NCBI RefSeq assembly: GCF_011927945.1
Contig: NZ_JAATJM010000002.1
Span: 682,001-746,000 of the forward strand
Reading direction: 5' to 3'
Length of the DNA: 64,000 nucleotides
Source: Brevundimonas alba
GTDB taxonomy: Bacteria; Pseudomonadota; Alphaproteobacteria; Caulobacterales; Caulobacteraceae
Below, piece after piece: positions 7,870-18,390 of this stretch. Both the position numbers and the translations under genes were made by a program. The notes below the pieces were generated by a model. That model was not told the origin of the DNA and ran no database searches. It worked only from the letters and a program-made list of their open reading frames with translations. Position 1 is the stretch's first letter. Every line of letters begins with the position of its first letter.

Positions 7870-9377
7870 TGCCGGAGCCACTGGTTTCCGTCCTCGGCGC
7901 GCCCCGCGAGTTCGCCGCCATCGACATCGGCTCCAACTCGGTGCGTCTGGTCCTGTACCGGCTGGAGGGCCGGGCCGTCTGGACGGTGTTCAACGAGAAG
8001 GTGCTGGCCGGATTGGGGCGCGATCTCGCCACCACCGGCCGCCTGTCCGAGGACGGAGCGGCTCTGGCGCTGACGGCGCTGAAGCGGTTCGCTGCGGTTC
8101 TGGATGGGGTGAAGCCGGCCCGGACGTTCGTCGCTGCTACGGCCGCCATTCGCGAGGCGGACGACGGTCAGGCCTTCTGCGAACGGGTGGCGGCGGAGAC
8201 CGGCCTGATCATTCGCGTCCTGTCGGGCGAAGAGGAAGCCCGCTACGCCGCGCTCGGGGTCATCGCCGGCATGCCGACGGCCCGGGGGGTCGCGGCCGAT
8301 CTGGGCGGCGCCAGCCTCGAACTGGTCCGGATCGGGGAAGGCGGCGTTGAGCGGGGCATCACCCTGCCGCTCGGCCCCTTCTCGCTGGCCAGTGACGGGG
8401 CGTTCGACGCGGGCAAGCTGCGTGAGACGATCGCCAAACGGCTCAAGCCCGCCGCCGACTTCAGCACCGACACCCTGTACGCGGTGGGCGGGGCCTGGCG
8501 GACGCTGGCGCAGGTTCATATGGGCGTGGCCCGCTACCCGCTGCAGATCGTGCATCAGTATGTAATGAGCGCCGCGGACGCGAAGGACATCGCCCGGCTG
8601 ATCGCCCGGTCGTCCAAGGCGTCTCTGGAGAGCTGGAAGGGCCTGTCGAAGAAACGGGCGGAAACCCTGCCCCACGCGGCGCTGGTGCTGGAAGGTCTGA
8701 TCGAGCGGCTGGGGCTTGAGCGGATCGTACTGTCGGCTTGGGGCGTACGCGAGGGGCTTCTTTACGAGGCGCTGGACGAGGAGACGGTGGCCGCGGATCC
8801 GCTGCTGGCGGGCTGCACCGCCCTCGGGGCCCGCCAAGGGATCTCGCCGGGCCTGCCGGGAGCGTTGTTCGGCTGGATTCAGCCGATCTCCACCGCCCTG
8901 CCCTCCTCGTTCGGGGCGGAGCGGGATCTGACGCTGGCGGACGCCGCCTGCCGCCTGGCCGACCTCGGGGCGCGGCTGCATCCGGACCACAGGATCGAAC
9001 TGGCCTTCGACCAGGTGCTGCGCGCCCCGATCCCGGGTCAGACCCATGCCGAGCGGGCCTGGCTGGCCACCGCCGTCAACGCCCGCTACGGCGGCGCCGC
9101 GGCGACGCCGGAGCCGGATACGGTCGCTAGGCTGCTGACCGAGGAGCAGCGCACCGCCGCCCGGGCGCTGGGTCTCGCCATCCGTCTCGCCTGCGACCTG
9201 TCGGGCCGATCGCCGCAGCTTCTGGTCAACGCCCACGTCGCGGTGAAGGACGGCGCGCTCGTGCTGTCGGCTTCGGACGGCTACGCAGACGTGCTGCTGG
9301 GCGAGCAGACGCGGCGGCGCGGCAAGGCGCTGGCCGAGGCGATGGGGCTGAAGCTGGACCTGCGAAGCGGCGGCTGA
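7869..9377 (+). CDS. ppx: Exopolyphosphatase, Ppx/GppA family
   Basis: Starting at the ATG that overlaps the ppk1 stop, this encodes 502 residues. The N-terminal half is a Ppx/GppA actin-like ATPase-fold domain with AAIDIGSNSVRLVLYRL (residues 16-32), LSGEEEARYAALG and ADLGGASLELV. The C-terminal half is a helical HD-like domain (LDEETVAADPLLAG through HPDHRIEL), which fits the long form of the family. Ppx removes terminal phosphates from polyphosphate; GppA-type members also hydrolyse pppGpp. Pairing with ppk1 favours polyphosphate as substrate, but both activities are possible. Confidence 0.93.
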   Translation: MPEPLVSVLGAPREFAAIDIGSNSVRLVLYRLEGRAVWTVFNEKVLAGLGRDLATTGRLSEDGAALALTALKRFAAVLDGVKPARTFVAATAAIREADDGQAFCERVAAETGLIIRVLSGEEEARYAALGVIAGMPTARGVAADLGGASLELVRIGEGGVERGITLPLGPFSLASDGAFDAGKLRETIAKRLKPAADFSTDTLYAVGGAWRTLAQVHMGVARYPLQIVHQYVMSAADAKDIARLIARSSKASLESWKGLSKKRAETLPHAALVLEGLIERLGLERIVLSAWGVREGLLYEALDEETVAADPLLAGCTALGARQGISPGLPGALFGWIQPISTALPSSFGAERDLTLADAACRLADLGARLHPDHRIELAFDQVLRAPIPGQTHAERAWLATAVNARYGGAAATPEPDTVARLLTEEQRTAARALGLAIRLACDLSGRSPQLLVNAHVAVKDGALVLSASDGYADVLLGEQTRRRGKALAEAMGLKLDLRSGG

Positions 9378-9384
9378 GGCGAGT

Positions 9385-9963
9385 TTAGTCGCCCATCCAC
9401 CAGGTCATGCGCACGCCCTCGACCGTCTGATCGCCCACTCGCAGCCTGCCGGTCATGACGACGCCATCTCCGCCGAGATTGCGCTTCGCCGTGGCGAGAG
9501 CGCCCGGGTCCAGCCGGCCCTCGAAGGTGACCCGGCCCAGTTCCGCCGATTGGCCCGAGAAGGCGACGGCGGTGTCGCTGACGGCATAGGAGGTGGGCAG
9601 AACACGGGCGGTGACGCTGCGGGTCTCGCCGAGTTCGGTCTCGACCATCGGGCTGGTCGCGTCGTCGAACTGCAGCATGACCGGCGCGAACGTCGCGCTG
9701 CGGCTTCCGCCTTCCCAGCTCTGGAAGTCCGTCGACTGGCCGACGAAGAGGTGGTTCAGCCGCCACTTGCCGACGGCAACGTCGCCGACCGGCATGTAGT
9801 AGCCGGACATGTCGGACGTCATGGCATGGGCGAAGCCGGGCGCGGGCGTCGCCGGCGCTTCCGTACCTCCAGTCGCCGATGGGCCAGGCTCAGCCGGCTT
9901 GTCGCAGGATGCGAGGGCCAGGGCGGCGAAGACGGCGGCGACGGTCAGGTGTCTGATATGCAT
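9385..9963 (-). CDS. Uncharacterised lipoprotein
   Basis: This 192-residue protein has a lipoprotein signal (MHIRHLTVAAVFAALALASC) with lipobox LASC and Cys20. A Pro/Ala/Gly-rich linker follows to about residue 42. The rest is predicted beta-rich. It reads GYYMPVGDVAVGKWRLNHLF, then alternating strands, ending GDQTVEGVRMTWWMGD. I do not recognise the family. It converges on ppx (7 bp between stops) and its start lies 51 bp downstream of the M28 peptidase stop, on the same strand. The two may share a transcript, but no functional link is visible. Confidence 0.65.
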   Translation of the reverse strand: MHIRHLTVAAVFAALALASCDKPAEPGPSATGGTEAPATPAPGFAHAMTSDMSGYYMPVGDVAVGKWRLNHLFVGQSTDFQSWEGGSRSATFAPVMLQFDDATSPMVETELGETRSVTARVLPTSYAVSDTAVAFSGQSAELGRVTFEGRLDPGALATAKRNLGGDGVVMTGRLRVGDQTVEGVRMTWWMGD

Positions 9964-10014
9964 GGAGCCCTCCGGAAACCGGAGCCGATCACGCGCCGCC
10001 GCCGCTGTCGAGCC

Positions 10015-10974
10015 CTAGCGGTCGAGCGCCCGGTCCAGAGCCCGGAACGAGACGATGGAGAGTTCGGTGGCGCTGATGAACACCGACGGCGTGATCCGCT
10101 CGAAGTCGTCCGACGGGCGGTGATAGTCGGGATGGTAGTTCACCCCCAGATACAGGAACGGAATCTGGGCGTGATAGAAGGCCGCGTGATCGGAGGCGTC
10201 GACCCAGTTGTCTTCGCCCGTGTCCTGCGGCGTGTCCTTGCCGAAGGCCAGGGCGACGGAGCCGTTGGCCGGGATCAGCTCGAGGATGGGGCGCAGGTTG
10301 GGGTTCTGGTAGGTGCCCGTGACCCACAGCTTGCCGTCGGTCTCGGCGCGGGCCGTCATGTCGAAATTCAGGTTCATCGAGATCGAGGTGAGCGGCACCG
10401 GCGGCGCCTCGACGAAATGCTTGGCGCCGAGCAGTCCGCGCTCCTCGCCATCGACAGCGACGATAAAGACGCTGTGCTCGGGCGCCTGACGCTTCAGATC
10501 AGCCGCCAGCGCCAGCATGGTCGCCACCCCGGACGCGTTGTCGTCGGCGCCGTTGAATACCTGACCGTCGTTGGTCCCCACATGGTCGTAGTGGGCGGTC
10601 ACGACGATGTATTTGTCGGTCACGCGGGTTCCCGGAATGACGCCGATGATGTTCACGCCGTTGAAGGTCTTGGGCCCTTCCCGGGTGCGGCCCTGCATCT
10701 CCCAAGGCTGTTCGCGGCCCATCGGCGGCGCGACGACGCCGAGTGATTCAAGCCGGCCGATGATGTAGGCGCGGGCCATGGCGCCGCCGGGCGAGCCGGT
10801 GTCGCGGCCCTGCATGTCGTCGGCGGCGAGGATGCGGACATCCTCCAGCAGCTGGGCATGCATGACCGAGGGCTCGGGCGCGGCCGGGGGGGCCGGCGGG
10901 CCGTCGGAGGCGCAGGCGGCCAGAAGCAGGGCTGCGGCGGCCGACGACAGGGCCAGATGACGGAACGGGACCAT
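10015..10974 (-). CDS. M28-family zinc metallopeptidase, lipoprotein
   Basis: The 319-residue protein begins with a lipoprotein signal ending LLAAC (Cys21), so it probably sits in the periplasm on a membrane. The M28 peptidase core carries the metal-binding residues in order: VTAHYDHVG (His and Asp), NGADDNASGVATM (bridging Asp), VAVDGEERGLLG (catalytic Glu pair), NLNFDM (Asp) and ASDHAAFYHAQIP (His). M28 enzymes are co-catalytic zinc aminopeptidases and related hydrolases. The specific substrate cannot be read from the sequence. It is divergent from the secreted protein at 11101 and upstream of the lipoprotein at 9963. Confidence 0.88.
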   Translation of the reverse strand: MVPFRHLALSSAAAALLLAACASDGPPAPPAAPEPSVMHAQLLEDVRILAADDMQGRDTGSPGGAMARAYIIGRLESLGVVAPPMGREQPWEMQGRTREGPKTFNGVNIIGVIPGTRVTDKYIVVTAHYDHVGTNDGQVFNGADDNASGVATMLALAADLKRQAPEHSVFIVAVDGEERGLLGAKHFVEAPPVPLTSISMNLNFDMTARAETDGKLWVTGTYQNPNLRPILELIPANGSVALAFGKDTPQDTGEDNWVDASDHAAFYHAQIPFLYLGVNYHPDYHRPSDDFERITPSVFISATELSIVSFRALDRALDR

Positions 10975-11100
10975 GGATTCTCCTCTTCGACGGGGAGGCT
11001 AGCAGGCCCGGCCGCGTGCGTCAGATTAAGGTGTCGTCATGTGACCGCTTGATCAGGCCGCCACGTCGCCGGATAACGATGCAACATCGTCGGAGGTCCC

Positions 11101-11703
11101 ATGTCCCTGCTTCGCCGCTCCTTTTCGGCTCTCGCGCTGGTCGTCACCCTCGCCGCGCCGGCCGGCTCCGCGCTCGCGCAGGACGCCCCGGCCGCCGCGC
11201 GCCCCTCGATGCTGGAGCGGGCGGTGAACACGGTCCACGTCACGAGCTGGAGCGTCTACGGACCGCATGAGACCCATGAGATCCTCGAGGCCACGGTGCA
11301 GGGCGGCCATGCCTTGCGGGTGAACGTATCCACGCCCGGGGCCAATCCATGGGACACGGGGGCGGGGTCGCTGACGACGAAGCCCGTCAAGGCCGGAGAC
11401 GTCATGCTGCTGGCGGTCTGGCTGCGGACCGAGCGGGCGCCGGAGGGCTCCGGCGGCGGGCGGGCGATCGTGCGGCTGCAGGGGTCGGCCGAGCCCTATC
11501 CGGAGATCGGCAGCGCGGCGGTCACCCCCGGCGGCGAGTGGAAGCTGTATTTCGCCAATGGCGTGGCGGCCCGCGACTTCGCCCCGGGCGAGATGGGAGC
11601 TACGGTTCAGCTGGCGGGCGCGAGCCAGACGATTGATCTGGGCCCGGTCTTCATCCTCGACATGGGCCCGGATTACGACCGTTCGACCCTTCCGGCGAAC
11701 TGA
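11101..11703 (+). CDS. Secreted beta-rich protein, possible carbohydrate-binding fold
   Basis: The 200-residue product has a signal peptide (MSLLRRSFSALALVVTLAAP, cleavage near ALAQ) and no further membrane segment. The mature part is beta-rich, with VKAGDVMLLAVWLRTE, GRAIVRLQGSAEPYPEIG, VTPGGEWKLYFANG and SQTIDLGPVFILDMG. This spacing resembles the jelly-roll of carbohydrate-binding modules of the CBM4/9 type. In those, a buried ligand-binding face is followed by a closing IDLGPV-type strand. No catalytic domain is attached. The fold suggestion is inference. GGAGGTCCC immediately upstream of the ATG gives a good ribosome binding site. Confidence 0.7.
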   Translation: MSLLRRSFSALALVVTLAAPAGSALAQDAPAAARPSMLERAVNTVHVTSWSVYGPHETHEILEATVQGGHALRVNVSTPGANPWDTGAGSLTTKPVKAGDVMLLAVWLRTERAPEGSGGGRAIVRLQGSAEPYPEIGSAAVTPGGEWKLYFANGVAARDFAPGEMGATVQLAGASQTIDLGPVFILDMGPDYDRSTLPAN

Positions 11704-14097
<2,394 letters not shown>

Positions 14098-14342
14098 TCG
14101 AGATCACCACGCGAACCCGACCATGCCTCCGGAACACCCCGATTCATTGTGGTCGAACTTCCAAACGTCGCTGAAGCCGCCACGTCTGCTGTTTGCTTTT
14201 CAAAGACCGTCATGAAGGCGACCGTGTCGAGACCGCTGACATGGGGTCGGTCGGCGGCCGGTCAAGATATCCATCGGAATATATTCCTACACCGATGCCG
14301 ACGAGCCGAAGCCCTGCTCCATCGGAGAAGAACCAGATCGGG
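14098..14342. other. Intergenic region with an AT-rich palindrome between convergent genes
   Basis: This 245-bp gap separates convergent ligA and the aldo/keto reductase gene. It is visibly less GC-rich than its flanks. A perfect 12-base palindrome, GGAATATATTCC, lies at 14276-14287, bracketed by CATCGG (14272-14277) and CCGATG (14292-14297). No T-run follows, so it is not an intrinsic terminator of the standard form. The only open frame (from a GTG near 14149) has no family resemblance or supporting ribosome binding site. I see no gene. Confidence 0.4.
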
Positions 14343-15332
14343 CTAGCGGTTTAGCGCCGCCCTCGCCGCCTCGGCGTAGCGGTGGCCGGAGGCGGCGCCG
14401 CGGGGGAAGACGGCGTCGATGCGGGCGAGGTCTTCCGGCGTCAGGGTCAGGTCGGCGGCGGCGGCGTTTTCTTCCAGGGTGCGGATGCGGCGCGTGCCGG
14501 GGATGGGGACGAGGTGGTCGCCCTGGGCCAGCACCCAGGCGAGGGCCAGCTGGGCGGCGGTGACGCCCTTGTCGGCGGCGATCTCCGTCACGGCCGTGAC
14601 CAGGTCGAGGTTCTTCTGGAAATTCTCGCCCATGAAGCGCGGGTTCGAGCGGCGGAAATCGTCGGGGGCGAGGTCGTCGACCGACTTGATCTCACCGGAC
14701 AGGAAGCCGCGGCCGAGCGGGCTGTAGGGCACGAAGCCGATGCCGAGTTCGTCGCAGACGGCGAGGAGTTCGTCCTCCGGGTCGCGGCTCCACAGCGAAT
14801 ATTCGGTCTGCAGGGCCGTGATGGGATGGGTCGCGTGGCCGCGGCGCAGGGTGTCGGGCGCGGCTTCGGACAGGCCGAGGAAGCGGACCTTGCCCTCGGT
14901 CACCAGCTCGGACATGGCGCCGACCGTCTCCTCGATCGGCGTGTTCGGGTCGACGCGGTGGAGGTAGTAGAGGTCGACGTGGTCGACGTTGAGCCGTTTG
15001 AGGCTGCCCTCGATGGCGCGGCGCACGTTGGCGGGCGAGCCGTCGACGGCGAGGGCCGTGCGGTCGGCGTTGTAGCCGATGCCGAATTTCGTGGCGATGA
15101 AGGCCTTGTCGCGGCGGTCCGCCAGCGCCTTGCCGACCTGAATCTCGTTGGTGTGCGGGCCGTACATCTCGGCGGTGTCGAAGAAGTTCACGCCGAGGTC
15201 GAGGGCGCGGTGGATCACGGCCGTCGCCTGCGCCTCGTCGGAGGCCTGTCCGTAGAAGGCGGCCATGCCCATGCAGCCGAGGCCGATGGCGGAGACTTCG
15301 GGACCGGCCTTGCCGAGACGACGGGTTTTCAT
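14343..15332 (-). CDS. Aldo/keto reductase
   Basis: The 329-residue protein is a (beta/alpha)8-barrel NADPH-dependent aldo/keto reductase, similar in layout to the YajO/AKR13 type. The catalytic tetrad is visible: D52 and Y57 in FDTAEMYG, K82 in ATKFG, and H125 in YYLHRVD. The cofactor region [17 protein letters not shown] sits near the C-terminus. These enzymes reduce aldehydes and ketones. The physiological substrate is not readable. It lies 64 bp downstream of aminopeptidase P on the same strand, with no evident functional link. Confidence 0.92.
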   Translation of the reverse strand: MKTRRLGKAGPEVSAIGLGCMGMAAFYGQASDEAQATAVIHRALDLGVNFFDTAEMYGPHTNEIQVGKALADRRDKAFIATKFGIGYNADRTALAVDGSPANVRRAIEGSLKRLNVDHVDLYYLHRVDPNTPIEETVGAMSELVTEGKVRFLGLSEAAPDTLRRGHATHPITALQTEYSLWSRDPEDELLAVCDELGIGFVPYSPLGRGFLSGEIKSVDDLAPDDFRRSNPRFMGENFQKNLDLVTAVTEIAADKGVTAAQLALAWVLAQGDHLVPIPGTRRIRTLEENAAAADLTLTPEDLARIDAVFPRGAASGHRYAEAARAALNR

Positions 15333-15396
15333 GGAAGCGCTCCTGCGATGTGCAGCGCCTCAGGTCGGGGCGGCGCCGCCGTTTCGCAAGGCCCCG

Positions 15397-17208
15397 TCAG
15401 AGCGGCGCGGCCGCCGCCTTCAGCCACTCCAGCACCTCGCCGTCCAGCAGCGGGCCGACCTTGGCGAGAGTCTCGGCGTGATAGGCGTCGACGTAGGCGC
15501 GCTCGGCGTCGGTCAGCAGGCTGACGTCGATCAGGCGGCGGTCCAGCGGGGCGAAGGTGAGCTGTTCGAAGCCGTGCATGGGCCGCTCGCCGCCGGGGAT
15601 GGGCGCGGGCGGGGTGACGACCTGCAGGGTCTCGATGCGGATGCCCCAGTGACCCTCGCGATAGTAGCCGGGCTCGTTGGACAGGATCATGCCGGTCATC
15701 AGCGGCTGGCTGTTGACCATTTTGGCGATGCGCTGCGGGCCCTCGTGGACGCCGAGATAGCTGCCGACGCCGTGACCGGTGCCGTGATCGTAGTCGAGGC
15801 CGGCCATCCACATCGGCAGGCGCGCCAGGGCGTCGAGCTGGTGGCCGGTCGTGCCTTCAGGGAAGCGCACCACGGCCATGGCGATATGGCCCTTGAGGAC
15901 GAGGGTGAACATGCGGCGCTGGTCGGCGGTCGGTTCGCCGACGGCCATGGTGCGGGTGACGTCGGTGGTGCCGTCGAGATACTGGCCGCCGCCGTCGACG
16001 AGCAGGAGGCTGCCCTTTTCGATGCGGCGGATCTTGTCGCCGACGGGCTTGTAGTGCGGCAGGGCGCCGTTCGGGCCGGCCCCGGCGATGGTGTCGAAGC
16101 TGAGATCCTTGAGCGCGCCGGTGGCCTCGCGGAAACCCTCGAGCGCCTCGGCGATCTCGCGCTCGGTCGGCAGGGTCTGCTGGGCGACGGTGTCGACCCA
16201 GTGGAGGAAGCGGGTCAGGGCGGCGCCGTCGCGGATGTGGGCCTGACGCGTGCCCTCGATCTCGACCGGGTTCTTGCAGGCGCGCGGCAGGGTGCAGGAG
16301 TCCATGGCGCGAACGACGGTCGCGCCGGCGGCGTCGAGGCGGTCGAAATACCAGGCGGAGGACTGGCCGGGATCGATCACGACCGACTGGCCATACAGGG
16401 CGTCGAGCGCGGCCGGCAGGGCCTCGGGCGCTTCCAGCGACACGGCGTCGCCGAGCCAGCCGGGCAGTTCGTTGGTGACCTTGCGCGGGTCGATGAACAG
16501 ACGCGCCGTCCCGTCGGCCTTCACGATGGCCTGCGACAGCGGCAGGGGCGTGCGGATGACGTCGCCGCCGCGGATGTTGAACAGCCAGGCGATCGAGGCG
16601 GGGGCGGTCAGGACGGCGGCGTCGGCGCCGGCCTTCGCGATGGCCTCGCCGATGCGGGCGCGTTTCGAGGCGCTGCTCTCGCCGGCGTAGCGGTCGTCAT
16701 GGGGGACGACGGGGGCGGACGGCTGCTCAGGCCGTTCTTCGCCCCAGGCGAGATCGAGCGGATTGGGTTCGACCGGCTTGAGCTCGGCGCCGGCCTTCGA
16801 CGCGGCGCGCCTGAGGGCGGCGAGCGAGTCGGGGCTATGCAGGCGCGGGTCGTAGCCGATGACGGCGCCCTTGGGGGCGGTTTCGAGCCAGGCGGCGACA
16901 CCGTTGTTCTCGAGCGAGCGGATCTCGAACTGGGCCGGATCGACCTGCGCCTTGACCTGCACCGTGTAGCGGCCGTCGGCGAAGACCGCGGCGCGGTCCT
17001 TGAGCACCACCCCCGCCCCGGCCGAGCCGGTGAAGCCGCTGAGCCAGGCCAGGCGGTCGTTGGCGGCGGGCAGGTATTCGTTCTGGTGCTCGTCCTCATG
17101 CGGGACCAGCAGGCCGTCGAGACCCTGTTCGGCCATGCGGGCGCGGACCCGCGGCAGGTGTTTGGCCCCGAAGGAGGGATCGGTGGTTTCGTCGAAGGAC
17201 TGGCGCAT
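15397..17208 (-). CDS. pepP: Xaa-Pro aminopeptidase (aminopeptidase P, M24B)
   Basis: I place the start at 17208 (MRQSFDETTDPSFGAKH); the frame stays open upstream, but that extension is proline/arginine-rich and unlike the family. The 603-residue product has the three-domain form of the long bacterial and eukaryotic-type aminopeptidase P. There are two creatinase-like N-terminal domains (from PHEDEHQNEYLPAANDRLAW) and a C-terminal pita-bread domain. Metal ligands appear in LLVDGGGQYLDGTTDVTRT, GTGHGVGSYLGVHEGP and LSNEPGYYREGHWGIRIE. It removes the N-terminal residue before proline. The product is cytoplasmic because no signal peptide is present. The symbol is given by family. Confidence 0.92.
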   Translation of the reverse strand: MRQSFDETTDPSFGAKHLPRVRARMAEQGLDGLLVPHEDEHQNEYLPAANDRLAWLSGFTGSAGAGVVLKDRAAVFADGRYTVQVKAQVDPAQFEIRSLENNGVAAWLETAPKGAVIGYDPRLHSPDSLAALRRAASKAGAELKPVEPNPLDLAWGEERPEQPSAPVVPHDDRYAGESSASKRARIGEAIAKAGADAAVLTAPASIAWLFNIRGGDVIRTPLPLSQAIVKADGTARLFIDPRKVTNELPGWLGDAVSLEAPEALPAALDALYGQSVVIDPGQSSAWYFDRLDAAGATVVRAMDSCTLPRACKNPVEIEGTRQAHIRDGAALTRFLHWVDTVAQQTLPTEREIAEALEGFREATGALKDLSFDTIAGAGPNGALPHYKPVGDKIRRIEKGSLLLVDGGGQYLDGTTDVTRTMAVGEPTADQRRMFTLVLKGHIAMAVVRFPEGTTGHQLDALARLPMWMAGLDYDHGTGHGVGSYLGVHEGPQRIAKMVNSQPLMTGMILSNEPGYYREGHWGIRIETLQVVTPPAPIPGGERPMHGFEQLTFAPLDRRLIDVSLLTDAERAYVDAYHAETLAKVGPLLDGEVLEWLKAAAAPL

Positions 17209-17715
17209 GGGGGTAGATAGCCTCGGCGGCGGCAGTTGGGAAAGGGCGGCGGTTCGGCTTGCCGGGCGCAGGGCGGCGGGCATGGGTGATCGCCGCTTGC
17301 GGACAAGCGGTTGGGGAGGCGTGCGGAGCGCCGGGCCTGCGCCCGGAGTTCGTTTTGGTTTTACCGTTTCGACGCAGTCAGACGCTCCGCGCGGAGATTG
17401 TTCGGAAGCTTGCGTCGGGTGGCGGTGTTATCGCCTTACCGCAGCGCCTCCGGCGGGCGGGTCGTGCTTGCGACACGAGCCCCGGACCGGACGAGTATCC
17501 CCCTCGCCCCTCAACCCGCTTCTCCACATCCCGCCGCCAAAGGACGCAAGGCCTCTGCGCCTCCCGGTGCGACGGGACGGGAGCATTATGCGCCGGCGGA
17601 CTTATGCGGATGGAAGATTGGGTTGAGAAAAGGCGAAGTCGCTGAAAACGCGGAGGTTCGTCCGCGCTATCCGACTATAGAAACGCGGATTGTAAGCACA
17701 GCGTCATGGGATTTC
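17209..17715. other. Non-coding stretch with several hairpins
   Basis: About 500 bp without a convincing gene on either strand. Small perfect hairpins are visible: CCGCTTG-CGGA-CAAGCGG at 17293-17310; CCGGGC-CTGC-GCCCGG at 17331-17346, followed by a T-rich AGTTCGTTTTGGTTTT; and CGCGGA-GGTTCG-TCCGCG at 17649-17666. The second could terminate transcription on the plus strand. I found no tRNA or known small RNA by eye. Confidence 0.4.
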
Positions 17716-17864
17716 GTCTCCTCCCTGTCGCGCAGCGATGGGGAGGGGGACCGCGAAGCGGTGGAGGGGTGAGGTGCAGCGCACAACCGTTGTGTCTTCG
17801 GACCCCTCCACCACCCTGCGGGTGGTCCCCCTCCCCATTCGCGAAGAGCGAACGGGGAGGAGAC
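17716..17864. repeat. Inverted pair of REP-like palindromic elements
   Basis: Two copies of an element of about 55-64 bases face each other. The left copy begins GTCTCCTCCC at 17716; the right copy is its reverse complement, ending GGGAGGAGAC at 17864. Both share the blocks TGGGGAGGGGGACC and TGGAGGGGT, and each carries its own inner palindrome (for example ACCGC-GAA-GCGGT on the left, 17750-17762). About 30 bases separate them. The layout resembles REP doublets (BIMEs) of other bacteria. It ends 10 bp after the stop of the membrane protein gene at 17875 and may shape the 3' end of its mRNA. Confidence 0.7.
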
Positions 17865-17874
17865 GGAGGCGCGA

Positions 17875-18336
17875 TCAGTTCTGCGGGGTCGTGGGGCTGA
17901 CGACGGCGGTGCCAGTGGACGGCGCGGGGGCCGGGGCCTGGACGACGACCGGGACGCGACGTTCGACGATGACCGGTTCGGCGGCTCGGGCCTGGGCGGC
18001 GCGGGCCTCGGCGGTGGCGGCGGCGGCGTTGGCGCGGGCGATCTCGACGCTGGCCTGGGCGCCGGCGACCTGACCGGCGACAAGGGCCTGATCGGCCTGG
18101 GCCTGGGCTTCGGCGGCGTCCAGCTGGGCGTCGAGCAGGGCCGGGTCGGTCTCGGGCGAAGAACCGCGGGCGAACAGGATCCACAGCACCGCGACGAGGA
18201 CGACGCCGCCGAGGATGCCGGCGATCCACCAGCCGGTGTTGGACTCGCGCACGACGACCGTTTCGACGGTCTCGGTATAGGCCGGCTCGACGGTGCGAAC
18301 CTGAACGGTTTCGGTATTCGGATCGTACTGGTTCAC
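17875..18336 (-). CDS. Single-pass membrane protein with alanine-rich helical domain
   Basis: The GTG at 18336 is chosen as start because GGAGG lies seven bases upstream; the in-frame ATG at 18363 has no such site. The 153-residue product has a short acidic N-terminal part (NQYDPNTETVQVRTVEP) and one membrane segment at about residues 35-56 (GWWIAGILGGVVLVAVLWIL). An alanine/glutamine/glutamate-rich helix likely to form a coiled coil spans about 63-120. A proline-rich tail follows. The family is not recognised. An 8-bp hairpin covers the ribosome binding site, and a REP-like repeat pair lies just beyond the stop. Both hint at post-transcriptional control. Confidence 0.7.
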   Translation of the reverse strand: MNQYDPNTETVQVRTVEPAYTETVETVVVRESNTGWWIAGILGGVVLVAVLWILFARGSSPETDPALLDAQLDAAEAQAQADQALVAGQVAGAQASVEIARANAAAATAEARAAQARAAEPVIVERRVPVVVQAPAPAPSTGTAVVSPTTPQN

Positions 18337-18337
18337 G

Positions 18338-18359
18338 GGCAGTCCTCCATTGGACTGCC
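18338..18359 (-). promoter_or_regulatory. Hairpin covering the ribosome binding site of the 18336 gene
   Basis: On the coding (minus) strand the sequence is GGCAGTCC-AATGGA-GGACTGCC, a perfect 8-bp stem with a 6-base loop. The GGAGG ribosome binding site spans the loop and the right arm, and the GTG start follows one base after the stem. In the mRNA, folding would hide the site. This could act as an RNA thermometer, a protein-binding site or a translational brake. Function is inference. Confidence 0.5.
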
Positions 18360-18390
18360 GCAACGGCTCCGGTTGGCGTCCGTTCCGCCG

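Noticed and set aside
5695..7881. Very long open frame on the minus strand across ppk1.
   Set aside because: It is the antisense shadow of a well-supported gene in a GC-rich genome; the composition is His/Arg/Gln-rich and matches no family.
14149..14346. Open frame in the gap after ligA.
   Set aside because: It needs a GTG start without ribosome binding site, overlaps the end of the aldo/keto reductase gene, and the product has no plausible domain.
17209..17700. Candidate small RNA or tRNA in the long non-coding stretch.
   Set aside because: Hairpins are present, but I could not find a cloverleaf, a T-loop GTTCGA motif in context, or a known RNA family pattern.
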